In this document: piece after piece, positions 21,157-30,107 of the stretch
Layout: each line of letters begins with the position of its first letter
Position numbering within the stretch: position 1 is the first letter of the stretch
Origin: a bacterium
Lineage (GTDB): Bacteria; SZUA-79; Acidulodesulfobacterales; Acidulodesulfobacteraceae
Length of the DNA stretch: 64,000 nucleotides
Direction of reading: 5' to 3'
Assembly (NCBI GenBank): GCA_021798875.1
Contig: JAJZBN010000010.1
Location: 1-64,000 of the forward strand
Notes under the pieces: generated by a model
Databases searched by the model: none
Seen by the model: the letters and a program-made list of their open reading frames with translations, nothing else
Told to the model about the DNA's origin: nothing
Translations under genes and position numbers: made by a program

Positions 21157-21262
21157 TTAATTTTCCTCCTGATATATATAACATATAGTATATAATATAA
21201 TAATTTTTGACTTATTAATTAATTATTCCGCTTAACATTGCGGCTTTTATTTAATTTTATTT

Positions 21263-22081
21263 TTATATAGAAATATCCTCTTCGGCAGGCGATTCGGCAT
21301 TTTCCGCCTGAGACGAAACAGCTGAGGCAAAAGTTTCTTCGGTTATAACTCCTTCAGGCAAAGGCTGTCCATTGCCTTTTCCTGTTTTTTCTTCATAAAC
21401 TTTTCTGCCTTCGATAATAGCTTCGGACATAGAATTAAGAATAAGCTTTATCGCTCTTATAGCATCATCGTTTCCAGGTATCATCCAATCTACCAATTCA
21501 GGATCTGCATTGGTATCGGCAATTCCTATAACCGGTATTTCAAGTCTTTTTGCTTCTTTTGCCGCTATTATTTCATGGTGTACGTCCACTATAAAAACGG
21601 CATCCGGTATTTTATGCATATCTCTCAGACCGTTAAGAACTTTTTGAAGTTTTACTATTTCTTTTTCCATTTTAGCCATTTCTTTTTTTGTAAATCTTGA
21701 AAATTCTTCCGATTCTTTTAGGGATTCAAGTTCTTTCAATCTTTGTACGGAAAGTTTTATAGTGGCAAAGTTGGTAAGCATTCCGCCGAGCCATCTTTCG
21801 TTTACATACGGCATGCCGCATCTTTTGGCTTCTTCCACGACGATAGGATTAGCCTGTTTTTTAGTCCCGACTATAAGAATAGTTCCGCCTTCTTTTGCGA
21901 TATCATAAAGTTTTTCGTAAGCTGCGGCAATATACGGCAGGGCTTTTTGGAGGTCAATTATATGAACTCCGTTTCTTGCCCCGTAAATATAAGGCTTCAT
22001 CTTTGGATTCCATCTTTTCGTCTGGTGTCCGAAATGGACGCCGGCTTCCAACAACTGCTTAATAGATAAATTGAACGGCAT
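21263..22081 (-). CDS. rpsB: 30S ribosomal protein S2
   Basis: 272 residues. S2 joins the 30S head-body region late in assembly. The family start FNLSIKQLLEAGVHFGHQTKRWNPKM is recognisable in its pieces LLEAGVHFGH and RWNPKM; also GTKKQANPIV and the C-terminal ADTNADPELVDW. An acidic tail rich in E, A and S follows. AGGAG lies a few bases before the ATG. The gene heads the series rpsB-tsf-pyrH-frr-uppS-cdsA-dxr, and its leader has interleaved inverted repeats (22094-22150). Confidence 0.97.
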   Translation of the reverse strand: MPFNLSIKQLLEAGVHFGHQTKRWNPKMKPYIYGARNGVHIIDLQKALPYIAAAYEKLYDIAKEGGTILIVGTKKQANPIVVEEAKRCGMPYVNERWLGGMLTNFATIKLSVQRLKELESLKESEEFSRFTKKEMAKMEKEIVKLQKVLNGLRDMHKIPDAVFIVDVHHEIIAAKEAKRLEIPVIGIADTNADPELVDWMIPGNDDAIRAIKLILNSMSEAIIEGRKVYEEKTGKGNGQPLPEGVITEETFASAVSSQAENAESPAEEDISI

Positions 22082-22085
22082 TTTT

Positions 22086-22150
22086 AGTCTCCTTTTGCGC
22101 TTTTTTCTCTCCGGTTACGTAAAACGCTTCAAGCGCAAATTAATAACCGG
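22086..22150 (-). promoter_or_regulatory. rpsB 5' leader with possible pseudoknot next to the ribosome-binding site
   Basis: On the minus strand, CCGGTTA (22150-22144) can pair with TAACCGG (22117-22111). TTTGCGCTT (22139-22131) can pair with AAGCGCAAA (22102-22094). Both pairings are perfect (7 and 9 bp) and interleaved, giving an H-type pseudoknot with loops of 4, 13 and 8 bases. The second stem ends one base before the AGGAG that serves rpsB. Feedback by S2 on its own mRNA is known in E. coli through a structured leader; that this leader does the same is inference. Confidence 0.55.
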
Positions 22151-22307
22151 ATACGATTTTAGTTAAAGTTAAATTAATTTTAAATCAACATAATCTTTTA
22201 TCATTTTTAGGCTTTTTTTGCAAGAAGAAATTTTACAGAAGAAATTTTACCTCAAATTTACCGATAGAAAATTTTAATTACAAATGACCCGCCTAAATAT
22301 CCGACGG

Positions 22308-22487
22308 CTCAGTAAACCGTCAAACGCAGTCGGGAGTAAGAGAATAGAAAAAGGTGTCAGATTTTATTTTACGCATACGAAAAAAAAACAATTAACGATA
22401 AAAAATGTTGCGTAAAATTAATCTGACACCTTTTTCCTCAGTAAACCGTCAAATAAACCGTCAAACGCAGTCGGGAGTAAGAGAATA
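22308..22487. repeat. Composite repeat locus: direct repeats flanking a palindrome
   Basis: A 39-base segment at 22308-22346 starting CTCAGTAAACCGTCAAACGC recurs at 22437-22487, where it holds a 12-base internal duplication (AAATAAACCGTC). Between them lies the palindrome at 22348-22435. The right copy continues into a family B end (to 22506) and then a family A palindrome (22510-22534). The 456-base gap between rpsB and the deacetylase gene is filled by the rpsB leader, a 14-base tandem GAAGAAATTTTAC at about 22223-22250, and these repeats; no gene was found. Confidence 0.85.
22348..22435. repeat. Long imperfect palindrome, family C (copy 1)
   Basis: The left arm 22348-22375 (AAAAAGGTGTCAGATT, then TTATTTTACGCA) pairs with the right arm 22409-22435 with few mismatches, around a loop of 33 bases. 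A-tract and T-tract at the outer ends make it resemble a two-way terminator. The same design with different outer arm bases occurs at 30108-30194. Confidence 0.85.
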
Positions 22488-22506
22488 AATAAATCTGACA
22501 CCTTTA
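22456..22506. repeat. Short dispersed repeat, family B (copy 2)
   Basis: The segment CAAACGCAGTCGGGAGTAAG runs into AATAAATAAATCTGACACC and matches the copy at 4992-5038 over nearly its whole length. It touches the composite locus on one side and a family A palindrome on the other. Confidence 0.75.
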
Positions 22507-22509
22507 AAA

Positions 22510-22534
22510 GGGGATAGAATTGAATTCTGTCCTC
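22510..22534. repeat. Palindromic repeat, family A (copy 2, degenerate)
   Basis: The arms GGGGATAGAATT and AATTCTGTCCTC around a central G differ from the consensus at two positions. It ends 4 bases from the stop codon of the polysaccharide-deacetylase gene, matching the 3'-end preference of the family. Confidence 0.8.
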
Positions 22535-22538
22535 GATT

Positions 22539-23240
22539 TTAAAGCAGCAATTTAAATATAAAATTTAAGATATTATTGTAGCCGTTGACGGAAATGCGTT
22601 TTAGTTCAAAGGAGTTGTCGCCCGCTTCTATTTTGCCGTTCACTGTGGTAAAGGCGGCCGTATAACCGGCATTTTTAACAGCCCTCATGACGTTAGCGTT
22701 ATAAGCGCCGAAAGGATAGGAGAAAAATTCTACGGCAGAGCCGGTAACATTTTCGAGATATGCTTTGGAAGCTATAAGTTCGCCTATCATAACGCCCTCT
22801 TCAAGCCTGTCCAAATAATAATGGTTTATGCCGTGCGAACCTATAAAAAAACCGTTATTCGACATTTCTTTTATTTCGGTTTTATTTAAAAAATTTTCTT
22901 TAACTCTTTCTCTTTCGTCGGAAACTGCGTTTTTTTTTCCTATAAAGCCGCTGCTTACAAATATCATAGAAGTAAAACCGGCGGATTTTAATATAGGATA
23001 AGCGTTAAGATAATTATTTTCGTATCCGTCGTCGAAAGTTATAAGAATAGGTTTTTTTACGGAAAGTTTATGTCCTTTTATAAAATATAGGATTTCTTTT
23101 GGATTTATAGTTTCATAGCCTAAAAATTTAAGAAGGGATATTTGTCTTTTAAACTGTTTGGGCGTAACGTATAAACCTTTAAAAACTGCGTCTTTTTTTG
23201 GATAGTCTATTTTATGGTAATATAAAACGGGGATTTTCAT
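22539..23240 (-). CDS. Polysaccharide deacetylase family protein
   Basis: 233 residues. The NodB-type fold shows ILITFDDGYENNY with the catalytic and metal aspartates, and the metal histidines in GSHGINHYYL (SH-x3-H). FFSYPFGAYN is motif 3. Members remove acetyl groups from peptidoglycan, chitin-like sugars or exopolysaccharide. No signal peptide is visible, since the frame opens MKIPVLYYHKI, so location is uncertain. It lies 12 bases downstream of argJ but has no obvious link with it. The substrate cannot be named. Confidence 0.88.
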   Translation of the reverse strand: MKIPVLYYHKIDYPKKDAVFKGLYVTPKQFKRQISLLKFLGYETINPKEILYFIKGHKLSVKKPILITFDDGYENNYLNAYPILKSAGFTSMIFVSSGFIGKKNAVSDERERVKENFLNKTEIKEMSNNGFFIGSHGINHYYLDRLEEGVMIGELIASKAYLENVTGSAVEFFSYPFGAYNANVMRAVKNAGYTAAFTTVNGKIEAGDNSFELKRISVNGYNNILNFIFKLLL

Positions 23241-23252
23241 AAGATAAACCCG

Positions 23253-24464
23253 CTAACTTCTGTAGGACGCGTTTATATCTATATATCCGTGGGTAAGATT
23301 GCAAGTTAAAACAGAACGCTTTTTATTTCCTGATTTTAAGTCTATTTTTACGTCAATTTCTTTTGGAGACAGTATGGTTTTCTCTATATCTTTCGTCAAT
23401 TTTTTAGAAGCCGCAGAATTTTCTACTATAATTTTTCCGTTTATATAGATATCTATACTTTCGGCTTTCAGCGGAACTCCAGCCCTGCCGACCGCCGCCA
23501 TTATTCTGCCCCAGTTTAAATCTTCGCCGGTTATCATTGTTTTGAAAAGCGGCGAGTTTGCTACCGTTAACGCTATTTTCTTTGCGCCTGTTTCGGTAAG
23601 TGCATTGACAACCGTTACTTTAATGAGCTTAGTTGCTCCCTCTCCGTCGATAATAATCATTTTTGCAAGTTCGTAGCATACTTCGAATAAAGATTCTTTT
23701 ACTATTTTGTAATTGTTCTGATTTTGCTTTGATTTAGCTTTATCCATGGTTAAATCAATTACCGGATTATCCGATGCCGGATAAAAAAATGAAGCGGTAT
23801 CGTTAGTAGAGGTATCTCCGTCAACCGTAATAGAATTAAAAGATGCTTCGACGCATTCTTTAAACATTTTATCGGCCGTTTCTTTTTTTATGGGAACGTC
23901 CGTAAATATAAAGGCCAGCATGGTAGCCATATCCGGCATAATCATGCCGGACCCCTTAGCAGCGCCTTTAATTTGATATGTTCTGCCGTCTATAGAAAAA
24001 CTTTTAACGGCCGTCTTAGGAAAAGTATCGGTAGTCATAATAGCTTTGGTAAAATTATCGAAGCCATTTTCGTTTTCATCCGCAGAATTTACCAAGTCTG
24101 GAATTGCCCGTTCTATAAGGGAAACGTTAAGTCTTTCGCCAATTACGCCGGTAGAACAGGTAAAAATAGAACTCTCATCGATACCCACTTCTTTTGCCAA
24201 AGATTTAACGACCTTCAGCGCGTCTTCCATACCTTGTCTGCCGTTGCACGCATTGGCATTTCCGGAATTTACTATTAACGCTTTTATAATGTTTCCGGAA
24301 TTTTTTTTAGATATTACGACCGGTGCCGCTTTAACTTTATTTTTGGTAAAAACGGCGCTTACCTTAAGCGGAAATTTAGAAATCATTAATCCCAAATCTA
24401 AATCTTTATTTTTTTTAAGTCCGCAGGCTTTACCGGCAAATAAAAAATTATTCATTTTTTCCAT
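23253..24464 (-). CDS. argJ: Arginine biosynthesis protein ArgJ (ornithine acetyltransferase)
   Basis: 403 residues. ArgJ recycles the acetyl group from N-acetylornithine to glutamate, and in some species also makes acetylglutamate from acetyl-CoA. The self-cleavage site is visible in KGSGMIMPDMATMLAF, with Thr181 as the expected N-terminal nucleophile of the beta chain. IVNSGNANACNG and EDLNWGRIMAAVGRAG are family signatures. The ATG at 24464 overlaps the end of secA by 17 bases; a second ATG three codons on is preceded by GGA. A GNAT protein at 30197-30904 may supply acetylglutamate from acetyl-CoA. Confidence 0.95.
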   Translation of the reverse strand: MEKMNNFLFAGKACGLKKNKDLDLGLMISKFPLKVSAVFTKNKVKAAPVVISKKNSGNIIKALIVNSGNANACNGRQGMEDALKVVKSLAKEVGIDESSIFTCSTGVIGERLNVSLIERAIPDLVNSADENENGFDNFTKAIMTTDTFPKTAVKSFSIDGRTYQIKGAAKGSGMIMPDMATMLAFIFTDVPIKKETADKMFKECVEASFNSITVDGDTSTNDTASFFYPASDNPVIDLTMDKAKSKQNQNNYKIVKESLFEVCYELAKMIIIDGEGATKLIKVTVVNALTETGAKKIALTVANSPLFKTMITGEDLNWGRIMAAVGRAGVPLKAESIDIYINGKIIVENSAASKKLTKDIEKTILSPKEIDVKIDLKSGNKKRSVLTCNLTHGYIDINASYRS

Positions 24465-27102
24465 GGCAATTTTTATATTTTTTACCGCTGCCGCATGGGC
24501 ATGGTTCGTTTCTTCCTATTTTTTTAGGTTTGACTATCGGTTTTTGTTTTTCTTCCGACGCTGGATTCATTTCGTTATGATGCGTCAGCACTATGTTGTC
24601 GGAAAGAAGACCTGCGCCTTCTATAATATCTTCGGCGTTAATACCGTCTTCGAACTGAACGGCAATTATCGAATTCAGCGCTTCTTCTTTCATTCTAAAC
24701 TGCATATTTATAAACAAAGAGTATGCTTCTTTTTGATATTCTATAAGAGGATTCACCTGTGCGTATCCTCTCAATCCTATGCCTTCTTTTAGCGCGTCTA
24801 AAGATGTCAAGGCGTCTTTCCATAAACTGTCCACAGCTTGAAGATAAAGAGCTTTCAGTATATCTAATTTTTGGTCTTCCGGAAACGATTCAATCTTTGC
24901 ATCTATATTTTTTTTAATTAAATCGGCAAGCGAATTAAAAAACTCGCTTCTCGGCATTTTCTTAAATAAATTTATAAGCGCATTTTTCTTATCTTCCTCT
25001 GATGAATATTCGATATTTTCGTTAATTGGTCCGTTATTTAAACTTAAATTTTTAACGTCCGATATATTGATAGACAGACTGGCTTTTAATATTTCCAGAA
25101 GCCCCTCTATATCCCAATTTTCGCTATGCGCTTTTTCGGGGACGTAGGTATCAAAATAGGATTCGAGCAGTGCTTCGACGTCAAACGCAATATCTTCTTT
25201 TATTTCGGATATTTCGCATATCTGAAGTATTCTTTTTCTGTACGAATATATAAGCTCCCTCTGTTTATTCATAACATTGTCGTAATCTATAAGATTTTTT
25301 CTGATATCAAAATTATGACCTTCGACTTTTTTCTGCGCATTTTCTATAGCCTTGGAAATCATGCCGTGTTCAATAGCCTGTCCGTCTCTAAGGCCAAGTT
25401 TTTCCAAGAACGGCGCAAGTCTCTCGGAGCCGAATATTCTCATAAGATCGTCTTCCAAAGATACGTAAAATCTTGAAGAGCCTATGTCGCCCTGCCTGCC
25501 CGACCTTCCCCTTAACTGATTGTCTATACGCCTGGATTCATGTCTTTCCGTTCCTATAACGTGAAGACCGCCAAGGTCTTTAACTCCCTCACCGAGAACT
25601 ATATCCGTTCCTCTTCCCGCCATATTCGTAGAAATGGTAACGGATTTTTTCTGCCCGGCGTTTGCGATAATCTGAGCTTCTTTAGCGTTATTTTTTGCAT
25701 TGAGGACGGAATGGGGTATTCCTTTTTTCTTTAAAATACCGCTAAGCCTTTCCGATTTTTCTACCGAAACCGTTCCCACGAGAACGGGCTGCCCGGTTTT
25801 ATATTTTTCGGCAATCTCGTCGGCTACGGCGTCAAATTTTTCCGCTTCGGTTGCATAGACCAAATCGGCATAGTCTTTTCTTGCCATAGGTTTATTGGTA
25901 GGAATAACGACGACGTCTAAGTTGTATATTTTTTTAAACTCTTCGGCTTCGGTATCGGCTGTTCCCGTCATACCGGCTAATTTATTATACATTCTAAAAA
26001 AATTTTGAAAAGTAACCGTGGCAAGAGTCTGATTTTCGCCTTCTACTTTAAGATGCTCTTTTGCTTCTAATGCCTGATGTAGTCCTTCTCCGTAACGTCT
26101 TCCGTTCATAACGCGTCCGGTGAATTCATCTACTATGACTACCTGATTATCCTGAATTAAATAATCTACGTCGTTAAAATAGCAGGCATGCGCCCTTAAG
26201 GACTGATTTACGGCATGCAGTAAATCTAAGTGCCTTGGGTCGTAAATATTTTTTATTTTTAAAGCATTCTCTACTTTTTCTATACCTTCTTCCGTCAATA
26301 TGGCAGTTTTTAATTTCTCGTCCACGGTAAAATCTTCATCCTTTACGAGTTTGCGTACGGCATTATCGGCTTTATAATATAATTCGGTAGTTTCTTCGGA
26401 TTCGCCGGAAATAATTAGGGGCGTTCTCGCTTCGTCTATAAGAACGGAATCTACTTCGTCTATTATGGCGTAATTAAGCTCTCTCTGGACGTAATCTTCC
26501 AAAGAGTATTTCATATTGTCCCTTAAATAATCAAAACCGAATTCGTTATTGGTGCCGTATGTTACATCGCAATTGTAAGCTTTTTTTCTTGCTTCGTCGT
26601 CCATATCGTTGGTAATAACCCCGACCGAAAGACCAAGCATATTATATGCCCTACCCATCCATTCGGCGTCTCTTTTGGCAAGATAGTCGTTAACCGTTAT
26701 AATATGCACTCCTCTTCCTGTTAAGCTGTTTAAATATGCCGGCATAACCGCGACGAGAGTTTTTCCTTCGCCAGTCGCCATTTCGGCTATTTTTCCGGAA
26801 TGCAAAACTGCGGCGCCTATAAGTTGTACGTCGAATGCTCTAAGTCCGAGAGCGCGCTTTATTCCTTCTCTTGCAACCGCAAAAGCCGTCGGCATAATTT
26901 CTTCAAGCTTCTTATTCTGTTCCGTGGGAGCGAGATCTTTTAATTCATCTTTAAATTTATGCGTAATACCCTTAATTGCGTCATCGCCTATACCTGAATA
27001 TTGAGATTCTAAAGAGTTAATTTTTTCTACTAAAGGCTTTAATCTGGCAATCTCCCTCTGGTTGCTAGTTCCAAAAATGCTTTTTAATATTTTCATTACC
27101 AA
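24448..27102 (-). CDS. secA: Protein translocase ATPase SecA
   Basis: 884 residues. SecA drives preproteins through SecYEG. Visible are Walker A MATGEGKTL near residue 109, the DEAD-like box IIDEVDSVLIDEARTPLI, and the helicase motif GRGTDIVLGEGV with QLRGRSGRQGD. The C-terminal zinc motif is CPCGSGKKYKNCHG. The first start is TTG at 27102, 10 bases after GGGGG. An ATG two codons later (27096) begins MKILKSIFG, which matches homologues better, so either may be used. The 3' end overlaps argJ. Confidence 0.97.
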   Translation of the reverse strand: MVMKILKSIFGTSNQREIARLKPLVEKINSLESQYSGIGDDAIKGITHKFKDELKDLAPTEQNKKLEEIMPTAFAVAREGIKRALGLRAFDVQLIGAAVLHSGKIAEMATGEGKTLVAVMPAYLNSLTGRGVHIITVNDYLAKRDAEWMGRAYNMLGLSVGVITNDMDDEARKKAYNCDVTYGTNNEFGFDYLRDNMKYSLEDYVQRELNYAIIDEVDSVLIDEARTPLIISGESEETTELYYKADNAVRKLVKDEDFTVDEKLKTAILTEEGIEKVENALKIKNIYDPRHLDLLHAVNQSLRAHACYFNDVDYLIQDNQVVIVDEFTGRVMNGRRYGEGLHQALEAKEHLKVEGENQTLATVTFQNFFRMYNKLAGMTGTADTEAEEFKKIYNLDVVVIPTNKPMARKDYADLVYATEAEKFDAVADEIAEKYKTGQPVLVGTVSVEKSERLSGILKKKGIPHSVLNAKNNAKEAQIIANAGQKKSVTISTNMAGRGTDIVLGEGVKDLGGLHVIGTERHESRRIDNQLRGRSGRQGDIGSSRFYVSLEDDLMRIFGSERLAPFLEKLGLRDGQAIEHGMISKAIENAQKKVEGHNFDIRKNLIDYDNVMNKQRELIYSYRKRILQICEISEIKEDIAFDVEALLESYFDTYVPEKAHSENWDIEGLLEILKASLSINISDVKNLSLNNGPINENIEYSSEEDKKNALINLFKKMPRSEFFNSLADLIKKNIDAKIESFPEDQKLDILKALYLQAVDSLWKDALTSLDALKEGIGLRGYAQVNPLIEYQKEAYSLFINMQFRMKEEALNSIIAVQFEDGINAEDIIEGAGLLSDNIVLTHHNEMNPASEEKQKPIVKPKKIGRNEPCPCGSGKKYKNCHGKNE

Positions 27103-27122
27103 AGTAAATGTTCCCCCGTTTT

Positions 27123-28550
27123 TTATTTTCCTGAAACCTGTACATTTTCAAACAATATTGAAGGCGAACCTACAGAACCGAAAAAACGCAGGTCGTTCGC
27201 TATTTTAGATATGCCGTTAAACAGTTGCATAATATTTCCGCTTACCGCTATTCCTTTAACCGGAAAATCTATTTTCCCGTTTTTAACAAAAAATCCGGCA
27301 GCTCCAAGCGAAAACTCTCCCGTGTAAGGTTTTGCCATATGAAGACCCATAAGTTCCGTTATATAAAGCCCTTCTTTTATAGAGCCTATTATATCTAAAA
27401 TATTAGTTTCGCCGTTTTTTATAAAAAAATTGGTAGAGCCTACATCCGGAGGGGAAGTGAACGAACGCCCTGCAGAATTTCCCGAAGACTTTACGCCGTA
27501 TATTTTTCCGTACCTTATATCGTAAAGAAAGGAATTTATAGTGCCTGAGGAACATAAAACTTTTGTCTTCATCCTCACGCCTTCTCTATCGAACATGTCG
27601 GTCAGCGCTCCGCCGTGTAAAAGACCGTCGTCTATTATGTCTAATTTGTCGGAAAATATTTTTTTGCCTATTTTACTTTCTAATAACGATTTTTTTTTAT
27701 AAACGCTGTCCGCGTAAAAAGACTGTTTTAATATTCCAAGGATCTCGGAAGACGTATAGTTATCAAAAACAACTGGGTAATCCCCGCTTGCTGCCGTTCT
27801 TGCTCCAAGCTGATCCACGCCTTTTTTAGCTGCATTCATAGCTGCCTTTTTAAACTTCAAGTCGCCGAAACCATGGGAAAAATCAAAATCAAATCCCGAA
27901 CCTGTATCTTCGCCGTCCCGCGACGCAACTGATAAAAATATCTCGTAAAAAGTTTTTACCGAAGAAACGTCGATTCCTTTTGAATTATAATATCTTTTAT
28001 TGATTAATGTTTCTGAATACGACGGCTTATCCACCTTATATATTTTTTTGTCGTATGAATAGGCCGTTTCCTCCATTTCAAGCAGTAAAGCCTTTTTTTT
28101 ATCGATATCTATATCTAATCCGTCTTCGGAATAAACGCCTAATTTTTCGGGAGTATACGCATCGTCGACGCCGCCGCTATAATAGTCGTCTTTTTCCGCA
28201 AAATCGGCAAATTCATCTGATTCCATATATTTTAAAAGCGAGTAAGCGCCGTCTAAAGCGTTTAAAATTTTATCGCTTTCTAATCCGAGACAATAAGAAA
28301 AACTCATTTTCTTTTTATCTAAAAGTCTGATATTTAAACCGTTGGTTTCGGCATTTACATAGTTAGAAATCCCGCCGTCTTCCGATTCCATTTTGAGGAC
28401 TTTTGAATTAAACATATAAAGCTCGAACTCTATACCTTTATTTTTACAATAATCTTCGGTAATTGAAACGGCAGAATCAAAAAGCGGGCTTCCGCCTTTG
28501 ACGCCGCCATGCAATTCCTCCTTCGTTATTTTTTTATTTACGTCAGCCAT
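27123..28550 (-). CDS. pmbA: TldD/PmbA family metalloprotease-like protein (PmbA type)
   Basis: 475 residues. PmbA (TldE) pairs with TldD in a zinc-dependent protease that degrades unfolded peptides and, in some bacteria, matures modified peptides such as microcins. The sequence has the three-part layout of the family, with a C-terminal MGLHMAKPYTGEFSLGAAG stretch. The HExxxH-type zinc motif of TldD is absent, which points to the PmbA/TldE partner; no tldD lies in the window. It is 21 bases upstream of secA. Confidence 0.88.
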   Translation of the reverse strand: MADVNKKITKEELHGGVKGGSPLFDSAVSITEDYCKNKGIEFELYMFNSKVLKMESEDGGISNYVNAETNGLNIRLLDKKKMSFSYCLGLESDKILNALDGAYSLLKYMESDEFADFAEKDDYYSGGVDDAYTPEKLGVYSEDGLDIDIDKKKALLLEMEETAYSYDKKIYKVDKPSYSETLINKRYYNSKGIDVSSVKTFYEIFLSVASRDGEDTGSGFDFDFSHGFGDLKFKKAAMNAAKKGVDQLGARTAASGDYPVVFDNYTSSEILGILKQSFYADSVYKKKSLLESKIGKKIFSDKLDIIDDGLLHGGALTDMFDREGVRMKTKVLCSSGTINSFLYDIRYGKIYGVKSSGNSAGRSFTSPPDVGSTNFFIKNGETNILDIIGSIKEGLYITELMGLHMAKPYTGEFSLGAAGFFVKNGKIDFPVKGIAVSGNIMQLFNGISKIANDLRFFGSVGSPSILFENVQVSGK

Positions 28551-28673
28551 ATATTTTAATTTCCTTTATATTTTTTAACTTTAACGATTATTTTAAAATT
28601 CCGTTTTGTTTGATAGTCTTGCGTTAGTTTATTAGTTTAATTTTCATATAGGCGATTATTATTTAGGCGGATA

Positions 28674-29483
28674 TTATTTGTTGTTTATGCGGGATATTAT
28701 ATCCGCGGCCACTTCTTCTATGGACTTATCGGTAATGTCTATAATATATGCATTTAATTTAGCATAAATAGACATTGAATGGGCAAGTTCTTTTTCTATG
28801 GATTCTTTAGATACGTAATCCTGAGAAAGCCCGAGCCCCATCCTTTTTAACCTTTCTTTCCTTAAATTTGAAATTCTTCCGGCGTCTGAGATCAAACCGA
28901 ATATTTTACCTCTTGGAACATTAAATACCGTATCGTCTATAACTTGAGAATCTATTATGGGAATATTGGCCGCTTTAAATCCTCTTTGAGCAAGAAAAAG
29001 ACAAAGCGGAGTCTTTGACGTTCTTGATATACCCAAAATAAGGGCATCCGCTTCCAAAACTTCGTCTATCCTCTGCCCGTCGTCGTGTTTAACGGCATAT
29101 TCAAGAGCATCTATTCTTTTAAAATACTCGTCGTTAACCCTGTGGATTAAACCGGGTTTTCTTTCAGGAGAAAGATTGAGGATATTTGCTATAGAATTAA
29201 GTACCGGGCCTATTATATCGATACTAACGATACCTTTTTCTGCAGATTCCTGAAGCATAATATTTCTCAATCCGTCTTTAACTAAAGTAAAAATAACTAA
29301 TGCTTTTTTTTCTGAGGCTTCCGTTATTATTTCCCTCAATTTCAATTCCGAATCTATCAATAAGAAACGTTTAAGACGAACCTCCGGAATAGCGAACTGC
29401 GATATAGCCGCCCTTGCAACTTTTTCCGCAGTTTCGCCGGTAGAATCCGATACCACGAAAACATGAAAATTTTTATCGTTCAT
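28674..29483 (-). CDS. ppsR: Pyruvate,phosphate dikinase / PEP synthase regulatory protein
   Basis: 269 residues. This family (DUF299) switches pyruvate phosphate dikinase or PEP synthase on and off by ADP-dependent phosphorylation and phosphate-dependent dephosphorylation. The N-terminal FVVSDSTGETAEKVARA and the nucleotide loop GISRTSKTPLCLFLAQRG are diagnostic. Which of the two enzymes is the target cannot be told, since neither is present. The start ATG 29483 has GGAACA upstream. The 123-base gap to pmbA holds only AT-rich sequence. Confidence 0.94.
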   Translation of the reverse strand: MNDKNFHVFVVSDSTGETAEKVARAAISQFAIPEVRLKRFLLIDSELKLREIITEASEKKALVIFTLVKDGLRNIMLQESAEKGIVSIDIIGPVLNSIANILNLSPERKPGLIHRVNDEYFKRIDALEYAVKHDDGQRIDEVLEADALILGISRTSKTPLCLFLAQRGFKAANIPIIDSQVIDDTVFNVPRGKIFGLISDAGRISNLRKERLKRMGLGLSQDYVSKESIEKELAHSMSIYAKLNAYIIDITDKSIEEVAADIISRINNK

Positions 29484-29517
29484 TGTTCCGCCTAATAAAA
29501 AAATATTATAATTTAAT

Positions 29518-29889
29518 TTACATATGGGTTTTTAATCCCATTTTTTTCCATAAAAGCATTCCGCCCTTAAGGTTGTGAACCTTATTGAACCCGTGCCTTT
29601 TTAACATAGTGCATGCGGAATAGCTTCTGGCGCCGCTGTGGCATACTGCAATAATATCTTTATCTTTATGCTTCTCTAATTCTTGAATTTTTAGCGGCAA
29701 AAGTCTTATGGGAATCAAATGCGAATTTTCTATATGCCCTAAATTTCCGTTATATTCATTCGGTTCTCTTACGTCTATTACCAGAGTATTTTTGCCTTCT
29801 TTATCTTCCGATAATTTTTTAAATGCCTCATCGGGAGTTATCTGGCTTATGTCTCCAAACAAACCTTCCCTCTTAAAAATATTAAACAT
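29518..29889 (-). CDS. Rhodanese-like domain protein
   Basis: 123 residues, a single rhodanese domain. LVIDVREPNEYNGNLGHIENS at about 36-56 and the active-site loop AVCHSGARSYSA, with the catalytic cysteine, are intact. GGMLLWKKMGL closes the domain. Such proteins carry sulfane sulfur. No signal peptide is visible. It has no obvious partner among its neighbours ppsR and the GNAT gene. Confidence 0.92.
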   Translation of the reverse strand: MFNIFKREGLFGDISQITPDEAFKKLSEDKEGKNTLVIDVREPNEYNGNLGHIENSHLIPIRLLPLKIQELEKHKDKDIIAVCHSGARSYSACTMLKRHGFNKVHNLKGGMLLWKKMGLKTHM

Positions 29890-29951
29890 CTCTTTTTTAT
29901 TCCCCCTTTTTATAAATTTGCAATTTTTAAGTATTATTTTACTTCCATTTT

Positions 29952-30042
29952 GAATTCTGTCCTTTCAAGTTGTTATGGGGACAGAATTGAATTCTGTCCT
30001 TTCAAGTTGTTATGGGGACAGAATTGAATTCTGTCCCCATAA
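29952..30042. repeat. Tandem array of family A palindromes (copy 3)
   Basis: Two exact 37-base units (29952-29988, 29989-30025) are followed by a 17-base partial unit. Each unit holds half-palindromes that join into GGGGACAGAATT-type palindromes, separated by the spacer TTTCAAGTTGTTAT. It lies downstream of the GNAT gene. With the family C element at 30108-30194 it fills the 307-base gap between the rhodanese and GNAT genes; no gene was found there. Confidence 0.92.
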
Positions 30043-30107
30043 TTATAATATATATATTACGATTTGTCTATATTTTCAAAATAAAGGCATAATCAGGGTT
30101 GTTTTAG

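Noticed and set aside
21217-21250. CCGC/GCGG hairpin between rpsB and tsf as an attenuator
   Set aside because: The stem is only 4 bp with an 8-base loop and no U-tract; the two genes belong to one operon and the signal is too weak.
29952-30042. CRISPR-like array of regularly spaced repeats
   Set aside because: The spacers are identical within each array and the repeats are self-palindromic with fewer than four units; no cas gene is near.
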